Counted from the first letter of the stretch, positions 1-9,032 are shown. The stretch is 15,726 nucleotides of DNA from Candidatus Saccharicenans sp. (GCA_024653405.1 JANLGB010000029.1:1-15726), one strand, 5' to 3'. The notes: generated from the letters alone by a model not told the origin. Translations and numbers: made by a program.

Positions 1-1047
1 GCCCAGCTGGAAAAGACTTTAATGGATATGGTCTATTCGGTGGAACAAGCTTACTGGGCACTGTCCTATGCCATCGACACCCTGGAAGTCAGGCGGCAGT
101 CGCTGAAGCTGGCCCAGGAATTGCTGGAGAAGAATAAACGTTCGGTGGAAATCGGCACTCTGGCCCCGATCGAAATTTTAAGTGCTCAATCAGAAGTGGC
201 CACCAGGGAAGCCGACATCATCCAGGCCGAACTGGCCGTCAAGAACGCTGAAGACCAGCTCAAGGTCTTGATGAACATGAGTGAGGAAGAAGAAAAGCAA
301 TATGAAGCCATCATCCCTGTTGATAAACCCCGATTTGAACAGAAAGCCATCCAGCTCGAGGAAGCCCTGAGCATCGCCCTGGCCAACCGGCCCGACCTGA
401 GAAGTGTCCAGATTGAACTCCGCAACCAGCAGTTCAACCTGTCGGTAGCCAAAAACCAGTTATTACCTCAACTTAACCTGAACGCTTCCTACTGGAGCCC
501 GGGAATTTCTGGAGACCGGATTATCTATCAGAATGATAATCCTCTGACCGGTATTGTGGTGGGGACCATCCCGGGGCCCAGAAGTGATTCCATTAAAGAT
601 GCCCTGAATTTCAAATACAATAACTGGTCCATCGGGCTCAGCCTGAACATACCGCTGAGCAACGTGGTCTCCAGGACCACCTACGCCCAGGCCAAAATCA
701 ACCTGGAGCAGGCCCTGCTCAACATGAAACGCCAGGAACAGCAGGCTCTCCTGGAAATCAAAACCGCCCTGCGTGATGTCGAAGCCAACCTGAAAAGAGT
801 TCAGGCCTACCGGGTAGCCCGAGAGTTGCAGGAAAAGAAACTGGCGGCCGAAGAAGAAAAGCTGAAAGTCGGTCAGAGCACCAACTATATAGTCCTCATG
901 TACCAGAGAGACCTGGCCAATGCTCGGGCCACCGAACTCAAATCCATCATCGACTACAACATTTCCCTGGCCAACCTGGAGAGAGCTCTGGGCCTTAGTC
1001 TTAAAAACCGCAACATGAAGCTGGTTGATTTTACCGTCCAGGATTAA
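1..1047 (+). CDS. TolC-family outer-membrane efflux protein, 5'-truncated by the window edge
   Basis: The frame is open from base 1, so this is the C-terminal part (about 348 residues) of a longer protein; the first visible ATG at 22 is internal, not the true start. TolC-family proteins form trimeric outer-membrane channels with long periplasmic helices that receive cargo from RND or ABC pumps. Visible here are long Ala/Glu/Leu/Gln-rich amphipathic helices with heptad-like spacing in two blocks (start to about residue 115, and about 225 to 330). A central part with alternating polar and aromatic residues (about 150 to 215) fits the second beta-hairpin. The usual ending, with an LG motif near the last helix, is present. 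The DUF5916 gene follows after 17 nt, so the two are probably cotranscribed. The matching pump must lie upstream of the window. This protein is distinct from the second TolC-like gene at 7763-8989. Confidence 0.85.
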   Translation, partial: AQLEKTLMDMVYSVEQAYWALSYAIDTLEVRRQSLKLAQELLEKNKRSVEIGTLAPIEILSAQSEVATREADIIQAELAVKNAEDQLKVLMNMSEEEEKQYEAIIPVDKPRFEQKAIQLEEALSIALANRPDLRSVQIELRNQQFNLSVAKNQLLPQLNLNASYWSPGISGDRIIYQNDNPLTGIVVGTIPGPRSDSIKDALNFKYNNWSIGLSLNIPLSNVVSRTTYAQAKINLEQALLNMKRQEQQALLEIKTALRDVEANLKRVQAYRVARELQEKKLAAEEEKLKVGQSTNYIVLMYQRDLANARATELKSIIDYNISLANLERALGLSLKNRNMKLVDFTVQD

Positions 1048-1064
1048 AACGGAGAGACGACCGG

Positions 1065-3254
1065 GTGTCTCCCAGAAACCCGCTTCGGCCACTGTCAGCC
1101 ATTACCGCTCTGGTTTTCTGGCTCTGCCTTTCTCCTTCTTTCGCTTCGCCCGGCAGCCCTGAGATTAAGCCCGGGCTCCTGGCCAAGCCACCTCAGATTG
1201 ACGGAATCCTGGGGAACCCGGAGTGGCTGGGAGCAACTGTTATCCGGGAGTTTGTGCAATACGAGCCCCAGGAAGGGGCCCCACCCACTGAGCAGACGAC
1301 CGTATTCCTGGGTTTTGACCGCGAGAATTTCTATATCGCTTTCGAGTGCCTTGACTCCAGGCCGGCTGATATCCGCTGTACTCTCTGCCAGCGGGACCGG
1401 GTCCAGGGTGACGATAAGGTTTCGGTTTATCTCGATACCTTTAACGACCGGAGGCGGGCTTTTGTCTTCGAGGCCAATGCCCGGGGGGTGCAGGTTGATG
1501 GAATTTATGTGGAAGCCAATCCCCGACGCAACCGTGGCCGCAGTGAGAGTTTTGACCGGATTGACCGCAACTGGAATGGCTATTTTCTGTCTGCGGCCAG
1601 AACTACCGACCGGGGTTACGTGGTAGAAATAGCCATACCGTTTAAGACCCTGAGATTCCCCAACAGGAAAGTTCAATCCTGGGGGCTGATTCTCCGCCGC
1701 CAGATTCCCCGAAAAAATGAGGACCTGTACTGGCCGCCTCGTTCGCGGAACATTAACGGGCTTCTAATTCAAGCCGGGCAGCTGAGCCTCGACCGGGACC
1801 TGGTGCGGGGCAAAAACCTAGAGCTGCTGCCGGCGGTGGTGGGGGGCAAAGCCCTGGCCGATAAATTCCGGCCGGAGCTCGGGGCCAACATTAAGTACGG
1901 GATTACCTCGGACGTCACCGCCGACCTGGCTCTCAACCCGGATTTCAGTCAGATAGAAGCCGATATTCCCCAGAATGAAGTCAACCAGCGCTACCCCCTT
2001 TATTATCCAGAAAAAAGGCCTTTTTTCCTGGAAGGCAAGGATATCTTTGATACCCCGTTTGAGCTTCTCTATTCCCGGAAGATTGTTTCCCCGGTCTGGG
2101 CGGCCAAGGTCACCGGCAAGCTCGGAAACACCAGCTTCGGAGTGATGTCAGCCCTGGATGACCGGCCCGCGGCCATTGAAATCCCCGGAGCCCCGGAGCT
2201 CGATGAACTGACCTCTTACCGTTCCTGGAATAATGTGCTGCGCCTGCGGCAGGACCTGTTTTCTGAATCCTACCTGGGTTTTATCGCCGCTGATAAAGAA
2301 ATGGGTCTGGTCGGGTCCTCCCTTTTTTCTGATTATAATCGACTGGTGGGAATGGACGGGCAGTTCAAGATTACTCAGACCAACCGGCTGGCCTTTCAAT
2401 TAGTTGGTTCCAGAAGCCGGGTAGAGGGATTAAAAACGGCCCTGGCTCCGGCCTGGCATCTCGGTTTCGACCACCAGGACCGGCACTTAAATTTTTCCCT
2501 CAACTGGTTCAGCGTCCACCCGGAGTTTGAAGCCGGGCTGGGGTTCCTGCGAAGGAAGGATATCCATTCTCTCAACCTCAGGGCCGGCTACAGCTTTCTC
2601 CCGGAGAACGATTACCTCATCTCGGTGACTCCTTCGATTTCCTACCGCCGCATTTATGATTACAGTGGTATGTTGACCGATCTTGACGTTGATTACTCAC
2701 TGATGATAAGCGGCTGGCGTCAGAGCTTTCTTTTTCTCAATTACAGCGACACCTTTGAAAAGTATAACGGGGTTGACCTCAAGCCCAAGCAATTCAGGTT
2801 CAGTCTGTTCTCGGCCCCGCTGGCGTGGCTCAGCGGCCGGGTAGGCGGCAGCGTTGGTTCCTCCATCTATTATGATGAGCAGCCATACCTGGGCTTCAGC
2901 CGGTCGCTCCAAGGGGAGCTCAATTTCCGGCCGGTGGAAAACCTGGTGCTCACCTCGCGTCTGGAAGACCTTAATTTTTACGAGTCGCGCCGCGGCCCCC
3001 TGGTTTATAGGGTGACTATCCTCAGTCAGCGGATTAATTTTCAGTTCAGCCGGAGCCTGTTTGTCAGGACCATCACCGATTACGACAGCTACTACCGGAC
3101 AATTTTTCTGAGCGGGCTCATCGGTTATGAGCTCAACCCGGGTACCTGCTTCTACCTGGGAGTGGAAAACCACCGGGAATGGCTGCCGGAGACCGGCTAC
3201 CGAACTGTCGGCCGCTATTATTTCGTTAAATTCTCCTACTGGTGGAGAGTCTGA
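1065..3254 (+). CDS. Secreted DUF5916 outer-membrane beta-barrel protein with N-terminal CBM9-like domain
   Basis: A 729-residue protein starting at GTG 1065, with a GGAGAG ribosome binding site 8 nt upstream. A Sec signal peptide is clear: Arg-containing N-terminus, hydrophobic core at about residues 12-22, and cleavage predicted after SPSFA (residue 27). Residues about 40-220 resemble a CBM9-like sugar-binding fold (PQIDGILGNPEW, then a strand-rich region). The remainder matches the DUF5916 barrel. The family signature NPDFSQIEAD followed by PEKRPFFLEG lies at about residues 291-324. After it come many short alternating aromatic strands, and the protein ends YWWRV. DUF5916 proteins are common in Bacteroidota, Acidobacteriota and related groups. 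Their substrate is not established; some occur with peptidase or carbohydrate genes. The location in the outer membrane is inferred from the barrel pattern. It lies 17 nt after a TolC gene, so it may work in the same envelope operon. Confidence 0.88.
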   Translation: MSPRNPLRPLSAITALVFWLCLSPSFASPGSPEIKPGLLAKPPQIDGILGNPEWLGATVIREFVQYEPQEGAPPTEQTTVFLGFDRENFYIAFECLDSRPADIRCTLCQRDRVQGDDKVSVYLDTFNDRRRAFVFEANARGVQVDGIYVEANPRRNRGRSESFDRIDRNWNGYFLSAARTTDRGYVVEIAIPFKTLRFPNRKVQSWGLILRRQIPRKNEDLYWPPRSRNINGLLIQAGQLSLDRDLVRGKNLELLPAVVGGKALADKFRPELGANIKYGITSDVTADLALNPDFSQIEADIPQNEVNQRYPLYYPEKRPFFLEGKDIFDTPFELLYSRKIVSPVWAAKVTGKLGNTSFGVMSALDDRPAAIEIPGAPELDELTSYRSWNNVLRLRQDLFSESYLGFIAADKEMGLVGSSLFSDYNRLVGMDGQFKITQTNRLAFQLVGSRSRVEGLKTALAPAWHLGFDHQDRHLNFSLNWFSVHPEFEAGLGFLRRKDIHSLNLRAGYSFLPENDYLISVTPSISYRRIYDYSGMLTDLDVDYSLMISGWRQSFLFLNYSDTFEKYNGVDLKPKQFRFSLFSAPLAWLSGRVGGSVGSSIYYDEQPYLGFSRSLQGELNFRPVENLVLTSRLEDLNFYESRRGPLVYRVTILSQRINFQFSRSLFVRTITDYDSYYRTIFLSGLIGYELNPGTCFYLGVENHREWLPETGYRTVGRYYFVKFSYWWRV

Positions 3255-3285
3255 GGTCTCCCCGGCCACCTTTTTTTATTTTATT
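3241..3285 (+). terminator. Probable Rho-independent terminator of the TolC-DUF5916 operon
   Basis: GGTGG at 3241-3245 can pair with CCACC at 3266-3270. Alternatively GGAGA (3244-3248) can pair with TCTCC (3257-3261) around an 8-nt loop. The structure is followed directly by seven T (3271-3277) and a further T-rich run. The hairpin includes the stop codon of the DUF5916 gene. The stem is imperfect, so this is a moderate call. Confidence 0.5.
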
Positions 3286-3486
3286 AATTTGAGACGGGCG
3301 GAGTCTGACCGGCTTTGTTGGCCGCAGTGTTCTCTCGGTCTTTCGGGTACAGCGGTTGAAGTCAACTGGCCGCAGCTCGGAAAGATTTCCGTTCTCTCGA
3401 CCGGCTCTGTTATTAACTGTCCATCTATTTCCGGCGAAACAGAAATCTCCTGTCGCTGCCGAAAACAAGCCCGCGATAAATAGGGA
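3255..3486. other. Convergent intergenic region
   Basis: This 232-nt stretch lies between the DUF5916 gene and the 3' end of the RND pump gene. After the T-rich terminator tail it holds a 12-bp dyad (GTTGA-AG-TCAAC, 3355-3366). It also holds three short imperfect repeated words: GACCGGCTNTGTT at 3307 and 3399, GGCCGCAG at 3320 and 3368, and GTTCTCTCG at 3329 and 3391. The three words repeat at different offsets (92, 48 and 62), so this is not a clean tandem duplication. I see no convincing gene. No clear T-tailed hairpin serves the minus-strand operon. Confidence 0.5.
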
Positions 3487-6400
3487 TCAGTTCAGCTCCC
3501 GGTTGTTTTCTTTAATCCCGCAGGTCCAGCGGAAAAGAACCGGTAACAACAGCAGGGTTAAAACGGTCGAGGTCAGTAATCCTCCCACCACCACCGTGGC
3601 CAGCGGCCGCTGCACTTCCGAACCTGGACCGCGGGCAAAAAGGAGCGGCAGCAGTCCGAGCAGCGTGGTCAGGGCAGTCATCAGCACCGGCCGCAATCTT
3701 TTGCTGGCAGCCTGGATGATGGCTTCGTCAAAAGGAAAACACTGATTGGCGGTCAGCTGTTGAAAATAGCTGACCATGACCACTCCATTCAAGACGGCTA
3801 TTCCGAGCAGAGCGATAAACCCAACCGAGGCTGGGACGGACAGGTATAGGCCGGACAGCCAGAGTGAAAAAATGCCACCTATCAGGGCAAAGGGCAGAGT
3901 CAACAGCACCAGCAGGGCCAGCTTGAAGGAGTCGAAAGTAGAAAACAGGAGGAAGAAAATCAGGGCCAGGGTCAGGGGCACAATGATGGCCAGGCGACGC
4001 ATCGCCCGCTGCTGGTTTTCAAACTGGCCGCCCCACTCCAGCCGGTATCCTGGGGGCAGGCTGACCCGCTGTCTGATTTTTTCCCGGGCTTCGGCCACAA
4101 AGCTGCCCAGGTCTCGCCCGCTGATATTTACCTCAAGGCCGATCCGCCGGAAACCGGCTTCCCGGCTGATCTGGGCGGGTCCTTCCACCTCCTGAATCCG
4201 GGCCAGCTGGCCCAGCGGAAGGCGGTAACCGCCGGGAGTGTCCACCAGCAAGGACCCTATCTTTTCAACTGAATTGCGCCAGTCTTCAGGGTATTTTATG
4301 ACCACCTCAAAGGCTTTTTCTCCTTCGTACATCCTGGTAACATACTTCCCGGCCGAGGCTGTCTCCACCAGCGACAGCACCTCGGCTGCCTGCAGGCCAT
4401 GACGTTTCAGGGCCTGCCGGTCGAGGTCGATGATCATATAAGGCTGGCCCGCAGTGGCTTCCACCACCAGGTCGGCCGTTCCCCTTATTTCCTGGATCAC
4501 GGCGGCCAGCTCCGCGGCCTTGGACCTCAGGAGGTCAAGGTCTTCGCCGAACAGCTTGATGATCAGCTGGGCCCTGGTGCCGGCCACCAGTTCGTCAATC
4601 CGGCAGGCAATCGGCTGGCTGAAAGAAAAGGAAATTCCCGGTATGTCTTCGATGGCCTGCCGCATTTTTTCGGTCAGCTCTTCCCGACTCCGGGCCGAGG
4701 TCCACTGCTCTCGTGGTTTGAGTGAACCGACAAAACCAGTTTTCTCCACGCCCCTGGCCTCCAGGGCCAGGCCGGTCTGCCCGGTACGCGAGACGATGGT
4801 TTCCAGCTCCGGGAATTGTTTCAGCCTTTTTTCCACCTCCAGAGTGATGTCCAGGGCTTGTTTCAGGGAGATGCCCGGAAGCATCTGGATATCCATGTCA
4901 AAGGCTCCTTCATCCATGACCGGGATGAACTCCCGTCCAAGGGAGGGGACAAGCAAAAGGCTGGAGATGATCAGCCCTACCATCAGGCCGACCACCAGCC
5001 AGCTCCGCCGGAGCGACCAGCGCAGGCAACTGGCATAGAGGCGGTTGAGAGTGTCGAGCAAGCGGTCGGGCCGGGCCGGCGGGACTTTCAGGATGAGGTA
5101 GGCCAGGCCGGGAATTATGAACAGCGAAATGAGCAGGGAACAGATGATGGCAATCGACAGGGTTATAGCCAGCGGAGAAAACATCTTGCCCTCGATGCCC
5201 TGGAGACTGAGAAGCGGGATGAAAGTCAGGGCGATGATCATCTCCCCGAAAATGCTCGGTTTCCGCACCTCCAGCACCGCCCGAAGAAAGGTGGGCAGGT
5301 CCTTGGTCCGAGTTTCGGCCAGGTGACGTTGAATGTTTTCTACCTGGATGATGGCCGCATCGATGATCATGCCGATGGAAATGGCCAGGCCGCCGAGAGA
5401 CATCAGGTTGGCCGTCAGGCCAGTCTGTTTCATGACGACGAAAGTCAGCAGGACGGCCAGGGGCAGGGACAGGATGACCACCAGCGAGCCGCGGAAGCTG
5501 CGCAGGAAGACGAAGACGATAAAGATCACGAGCAGGGCCCCAAGCAGCAGGGCTTCTTCGATCGTCCTGACGCTTTTTTCCACAATGTCTGTTCTCTTAT
5601 AAAAAGGCACAATCTTGAGTCCGGCCGGGAGCAATCCGATGGAGTTAATTTCGGCCACCTTCTGCTCAACCCGTCGGGTAACCTGCCGGCTGTTTTCTCC
5701 CTTGAGCATCAGGACTATACCGCCGACGGCTTCCTTCTGGCCGTTGATGATGGCGGCGCCCTGCCGGACGGCAAACCCCTCTTCCACCGTGGCTACGTCC
5801 TGGAGGAGAACGGGCACACCCTGCTCGGCTTTGATGACCGTGTTTTTAATATCGTCCAGGCTGTTAAACAAACCGGTGCCTCTGACAATATATTGTTGCT
5901 GGCCTTTATCCACCACGTTGCCGCCCACGTTAAGGTTGCTCTTTTCAACGGCGGACACTACCTGGGCCAGGGTCAGGTCATAATTCAGCAGCCGCTCGGG
6001 GGCGACCCTGATCAGGTATTGCTTGATGAAGCCCCCGAAAGAGTTGACGTCAATCACTCCAGGTATGCTTTTTAAGACCGGGCTTATCACCCAGTCCTGG
6101 AGGGTGCGCAACTCGGTCAGGTAGGCGGTCCAATCTTGTCCCGGTCCGGGCTCATTACCCTCAATTGTGTATTGATAGATTTCACCCATGGCGGTGGCGA
6201 TCGGGCCGAGGCTGGTTTCCACCCCGGCCGGCAGTCGGTCCCGGGCTTCCGATAGCCGCTCGAAAACCTGTTGCCGGGCAAAATAGATATCGGTTTTATC
6301 CTCGAAGACAACCGTGATGACCGATAACCCGGAACGCGACACCGAGCGTAGCTGGGTCAGGCCCGGCAGACCGCGCAGGCTGATTTCCAGGGGAAAGGTG

Positions 6401-6594
6401 ACGAACTTTTCCACTTCGAAGGGCGAATAGCCCGGGGCGTAGGATAGAATTTCCACCTGGGTGCTGGTCACGTCGGGAAAGGCGTCGATCGGCAGCTTGA
6501 TAAAAGAAAAAAGGCCGGCGCCTATTATCACCAGGATAAGTATTCCGACGAACAATCTCTCCCGCAGAGAGAAACGGATAATGCGGTCAATCAT
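3487..6594 (-). CDS. Heavy-metal efflux RND pump, CusA/CzcA family (HME-RND)
   Basis: A 1035-residue inner-membrane proton/metal antiporter, full length for the family (E. coli CusA is 1047). N-terminal TM1 is at about 13-31, followed by the periplasmic porter motif PIDAFPDVTSTQVEI. TM4 carries AISIGMIIDAAIIQVEN (404-420), whose D412 and E419 match the proton-relay D405 and E412 of CusA. The second half has ALIGGIFSLWLSG, GFIALLGIAVLNGVVMVS and RLRPVLMTA, which read more like CzcA. The CusA copper-ligand methionines M573, M623 and M672 align by eye with D568, K618 and E668, so a Cu(I)/Ag(I) methionine relay is not preserved. The sequence RIDELVAGTRAQ is CzcA-like. The substrate is therefore uncertain: divalent metal is at least as likely as copper. 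The start codon overlaps the adaptor stop by 8 nt, with GGGAGAG about 8 nt upstream, so the two are translationally coupled. Confidence 0.93.
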   Translation of the reverse strand: MIDRIIRFSLRERLFVGILILVIIGAGLFSFIKLPIDAFPDVTSTQVEILSYAPGYSPFEVEKFVTFPLEISLRGLPGLTQLRSVSRSGLSVITVVFEDKTDIYFARQQVFERLSEARDRLPAGVETSLGPIATAMGEIYQYTIEGNEPGPGQDWTAYLTELRTLQDWVISPVLKSIPGVIDVNSFGGFIKQYLIRVAPERLLNYDLTLAQVVSAVEKSNLNVGGNVVDKGQQQYIVRGTGLFNSLDDIKNTVIKAEQGVPVLLQDVATVEEGFAVRQGAAIINGQKEAVGGIVLMLKGENSRQVTRRVEQKVAEINSIGLLPAGLKIVPFYKRTDIVEKSVRTIEEALLLGALLVIFIVFVFLRSFRGSLVVILSLPLAVLLTFVVMKQTGLTANLMSLGGLAISIGMIIDAAIIQVENIQRHLAETRTKDLPTFLRAVLEVRKPSIFGEMIIALTFIPLLSLQGIEGKMFSPLAITLSIAIICSLLISLFIIPGLAYLILKVPPARPDRLLDTLNRLYASCLRWSLRRSWLVVGLMVGLIISSLLLVPSLGREFIPVMDEGAFDMDIQMLPGISLKQALDITLEVEKRLKQFPELETIVSRTGQTGLALEARGVEKTGFVGSLKPREQWTSARSREELTEKMRQAIEDIPGISFSFSQPIACRIDELVAGTRAQLIIKLFGEDLDLLRSKAAELAAVIQEIRGTADLVVEATAGQPYMIIDLDRQALKRHGLQAAEVLSLVETASAGKYVTRMYEGEKAFEVVIKYPEDWRNSVEKIGSLLVDTPGGYRLPLGQLARIQEVEGPAQISREAGFRRIGLEVNISGRDLGSFVAEAREKIRQRVSLPPGYRLEWGGQFENQQRAMRRLAIIVPLTLALIFFLLFSTFDSFKLALLVLLTLPFALIGGIFSLWLSGLYLSVPASVGFIALLGIAVLNGVVMVSYFQQLTANQCFPFDEAIIQAASKRLRPVLMTALTTLLGLLPLLFARGPGSEVQRPLATVVVGGLLTSTVLTLLLLPVLFRWTCGIKENNRELN

Positions 6595-7729
6595 GGTGAT
6601 GCTCTCCCTCGCCCAGGGTGTGCTTGAGAAGCTCGGCTTTTAGCATGAAAGCTCCGGCGGCTACAAATTCCTGGCCGCTGTCCAGCCCGGAAATGACCGG
6701 CAGCCAACCTTTAACCGGAGGACCGGTCTTGATTTCGCGGCTGACAAAAATACCCGGAGCCTGCTGGATGAAGACAGTTTTCCGCCCGTTAATCTCGACC
6801 ACCGCTTCTTCCGGGACGGCCAGGATGGTCCTTGCCGGGAGGGAGAGAGCCAGGTCGACATACATCCCCGGCTTCAACCGCCCGACCGGATTGGCGGCCT
6901 CCACTCTCACCTTGAGCGTCCTGGTGGCGGTGTCCAGAACGGGAGAAATAAATGTTACCCGCCCGGTAAATTCTTCAGCGGGATAAGCACCGCTGCGGGC
7001 GGTGGCTTGCTGGCCGACACTGACCAGGGCCTGGTCTTTTTCCTGGACCCGGCCCTCAATCCAGACCCGGTCGAAAGAGGCTATTTCCATCAGCACCGCT
7101 CCCGCTTCCAGGGTATCTCCAGGATAGACTGAAGTGGCCACCACCTGACCGGCAGCCGGGCTCAGAATTTCATACAGACTGCTGTCCGACGGTCGGCTCT
7201 GGAGAGCATCGATTTCCTTATTAGCCAGGCCCAGGAGGCGCAATTTGCCCCGGGCTGAATCCAGCATGGCCCGGGCCGCTTCCTGTTGGGGCGACTGCAG
7301 CCGGGTCAATTTTTCCAACCGCTCGGCTGCCAGGCGGAGCTCGGTCAGGCTTTCAAGAAAGGGCAGGCTGAATAGCCTGGCCACCACCTGTCCCGGTCGG
7401 ACCCGGTCGCCCTGGTAAACCAGCAATTCTTCCACTCTTCCGGGCACCCGGGCCGTCAGCCGGTAATAGGCCCTGGGATTGAGGACCACTTCAGCCGGGA
7501 CCAGGAGCTCGGGCTGGAGGGGCTGAGGAGCCAGAGTCATTATTTTAATCCCGGCCATGGTCATAGCTTCCGGGCTTAAGCTGACCTGCTCTGAGGTGTG
7601 TTCTTCCTTCTCCCCCGGGCCGGCCTTATCGGGGCTGGAGTTGGTCTGGCCACAGTAATTAAATAAAATTAAAGCTGCCAGCATCAAGAGGGCGGCAGCT
7701 GGTTTGAATTTAAGTTGCAGGCAAGGCAT
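6587..7729 (-). CDS. RND efflux periplasmic adaptor (CusB/CzcB-type membrane fusion protein)
   Basis: A 380-residue adaptor joining the pump to the outer-membrane factor in the periplasm. A hydrophobic N-terminal segment (about 10-25) precedes Cys26. The preceding FNY is a poor lipobox, so lipoprotein anchoring is possible but unproven. The order of parts is: a barrel-sandwich half-motif (YRLTARVPGRVEELLVYQGD), a helical hairpin rich in Leu/Ala/Arg, the second half-motif (ILSPAAGQVVATSVYPGD), a beta-barrel (VWIEGRVQEKDQALV) and a membrane-proximal domain (GRLKPGMYVDLALSLP). The protein ends GEGEHHHD, a short acidic-histidine tail that could bind metal; this is inference. GGAG lies 7 nt before the ATG. 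It sits 33 nt after the TolC-like gene and overlaps the pump gene by 8 nt. Confidence 0.92.
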   Translation of the reverse strand: MPCLQLKFKPAAALLMLAALILFNYCGQTNSSPDKAGPGEKEEHTSEQVSLSPEAMTMAGIKIMTLAPQPLQPELLVPAEVVLNPRAYYRLTARVPGRVEELLVYQGDRVRPGQVVARLFSLPFLESLTELRLAAERLEKLTRLQSPQQEAARAMLDSARGKLRLLGLANKEIDALQSRPSDSSLYEILSPAAGQVVATSVYPGDTLEAGAVLMEIASFDRVWIEGRVQEKDQALVSVGQQATARSGAYPAEEFTGRVTFISPVLDTATRTLKVRVEAANPVGRLKPGMYVDLALSLPARTILAVPEEAVVEINGRKTVFIQQAPGIFVSREIKTGPPVKGWLPVISGLDSGQEFVAAGAFMLKAELLKHTLGEGEHHHD

Positions 7730-7762
7730 GGTTTTTCTCCGTTGGTTGCGGGTTTGTGTTTT

Positions 7763-8989
7763 TCATTCGTAATCCTCTCCGGCGATTTCCAGGTCGGCCA
7801 GAGCGGTCTGATAAAGATAAAGAGCCCGGTAGTATTCCAGGCGAACCAGGCTGGACTGGCGGTAGAGGTCCATCAGGTTCAAGGAATCAAGCCGACTCAG
7901 GCGGTAATCGCTGAGGGCTTTTTCCAGGACGGCTTCTGTTTCGCCAAGCAGACTCTCTTCAAAAATCCTGACCTGTTCCAGGCTCTGGACCAGTGAGCCA
8001 GCGGCCTGCCTGGACCGGCTCTCGTAGAATCTTTCAGCGGCCTGGCTGGCGAAAAGGGCTTTCTGCTTTTCTGCTTCGGCCAGGATTTTTTCTCCGGCCA
8101 GCCTTTTGCGGGAAAAGAGCGGATAGCTCAGACCGAAGCTCAGGCCAGTAGCGCCGAGTTTCTTGCTGGGGGAGAAAAAGCCGAGGGAGAAATCGGGCCA
8201 GCGGTTCTTCAAGACAATCTGGCCAAAAACCTCTGCCTGTTCCTGGCGCAGGCGGGCCAGTTGCAGGCTGGGGCTGAGCTCCTTTTTCCTGGCCAGCCAT
8301 TCCTCCAGTTTCCAGTCAACCGGTGGCTGTTCCAGCGAGGAGGTTAAGACCAGCGGATGCTCCCCTTTCAACCCAAGCAACAGGGCCAACTCTTGCCAGC
8401 CTACCTTCAGGTCATTGCGGGCGGCCAGCAGGTCGTTTCTGGTTCTGGCTATTTCCAGCCTGACCCGCAGGATGTCGGAATAAGGCACGGCGGCCAGAGC
8501 GTAGCGAGTCATGGCATTTTTCTGGATTTCTTCCAGGAGGTCCAGATTTTTTAACAGGATTTCCACAGTTTTCTGGTGGAACAGGCATCGAAAATAAACT
8601 TTCCTGACCTCGGCCGCCAACAACAACCGGGCCTTTTGCCACCGCAGCCGGGCCTCGGCTTCAACCAGCCGACCGGCCTGGGCCCGCAGTCTCAATTTGC
8701 CCGGGAAGGGAATGGTCTGGACCACCCCCAAAGTTGTCTCCTGCTCCACCTGCCTGGCTCCGGGGAAATCCAGCCCGGCCAGTTCCAGGCCGACCTCGGC
8801 CTCGGGCAGGGCCGAATTGACCAGGGTTTGCCCCCTGGCCGCCTCGATTTCCCTGGCCAGGGCCAGGAGAGACGGATTCTGCTGGCTGGCCAGCTCCACG
8901 GCCTGTTCCAGGGTCAGGGTTAGGGGCGGTGCCGGCTGTTCCTGAGGCCAGGAGGACAGCATGAAACAGAGGATGATAATAAATGACAT
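7763..8989 (-). CDS. TolC-family outer-membrane factor of the metal efflux pump (CusC/CzcC-type)
   Basis: A 408-residue protein with a short hydrophobic N-terminal signal (about residues 2-12) and the family opening LTLEQAVELASQQNPSLLALA. The sequence has two repeats of long periplasmic helices. Between the helix blocks lie strand-like stretches such as LGVVQTIPFPGKLRLRAQ, typical of CzcC/CusC proteins, and LSFGLSYPLFSRKRLAG, the matching hairpin in the second repeat. It should form the trimeric exit channel that takes metal from the adaptor-pump complex across the outer membrane. The start is supported by GGAGG 5 nt upstream of the ATG. It is the second gene of the minus-strand operon, 43 nt after the His-rich small ORF and 33 nt before the adaptor. 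Confidence 0.9.
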   Translation of the reverse strand: MSFIIILCFMLSSWPQEQPAPPLTLTLEQAVELASQQNPSLLALAREIEAARGQTLVNSALPEAEVGLELAGLDFPGARQVEQETTLGVVQTIPFPGKLRLRAQAGRLVEAEARLRWQKARLLLAAEVRKVYFRCLFHQKTVEILLKNLDLLEEIQKNAMTRYALAAVPYSDILRVRLEIARTRNDLLAARNDLKVGWQELALLLGLKGEHPLVLTSSLEQPPVDWKLEEWLARKKELSPSLQLARLRQEQAEVFGQIVLKNRWPDFSLGFFSPSKKLGATGLSFGLSYPLFSRKRLAGEKILAEAEKQKALFASQAAERFYESRSRQAAGSLVQSLEQVRIFEESLLGETEAVLEKALSDYRLSRLDSLNLMDLYRQSSLVRLEYYRALYLYQTALADLEIAGEDYE

Positions 8990-9032
8990 TTCTACCTCCG
9001 GAATAAAAGATCAGGGGGCTGGTAGAAAAAAT

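Noticed and set aside
463..1092. A 209-codon minus-strand ORF opposite the TolC gene
   Set aside because: Antisense shadow of the helical TolC repeat; no family resemblance.
4816..6075. A 419-codon plus-strand ORF opposite the RND pump gene
   Set aside because: It is antisense to a full-length, family-matching gene. Its product is rich in Gln, Asp, His and Gly with no domain pattern, as expected from the reverse strand of a GC-rich gene.
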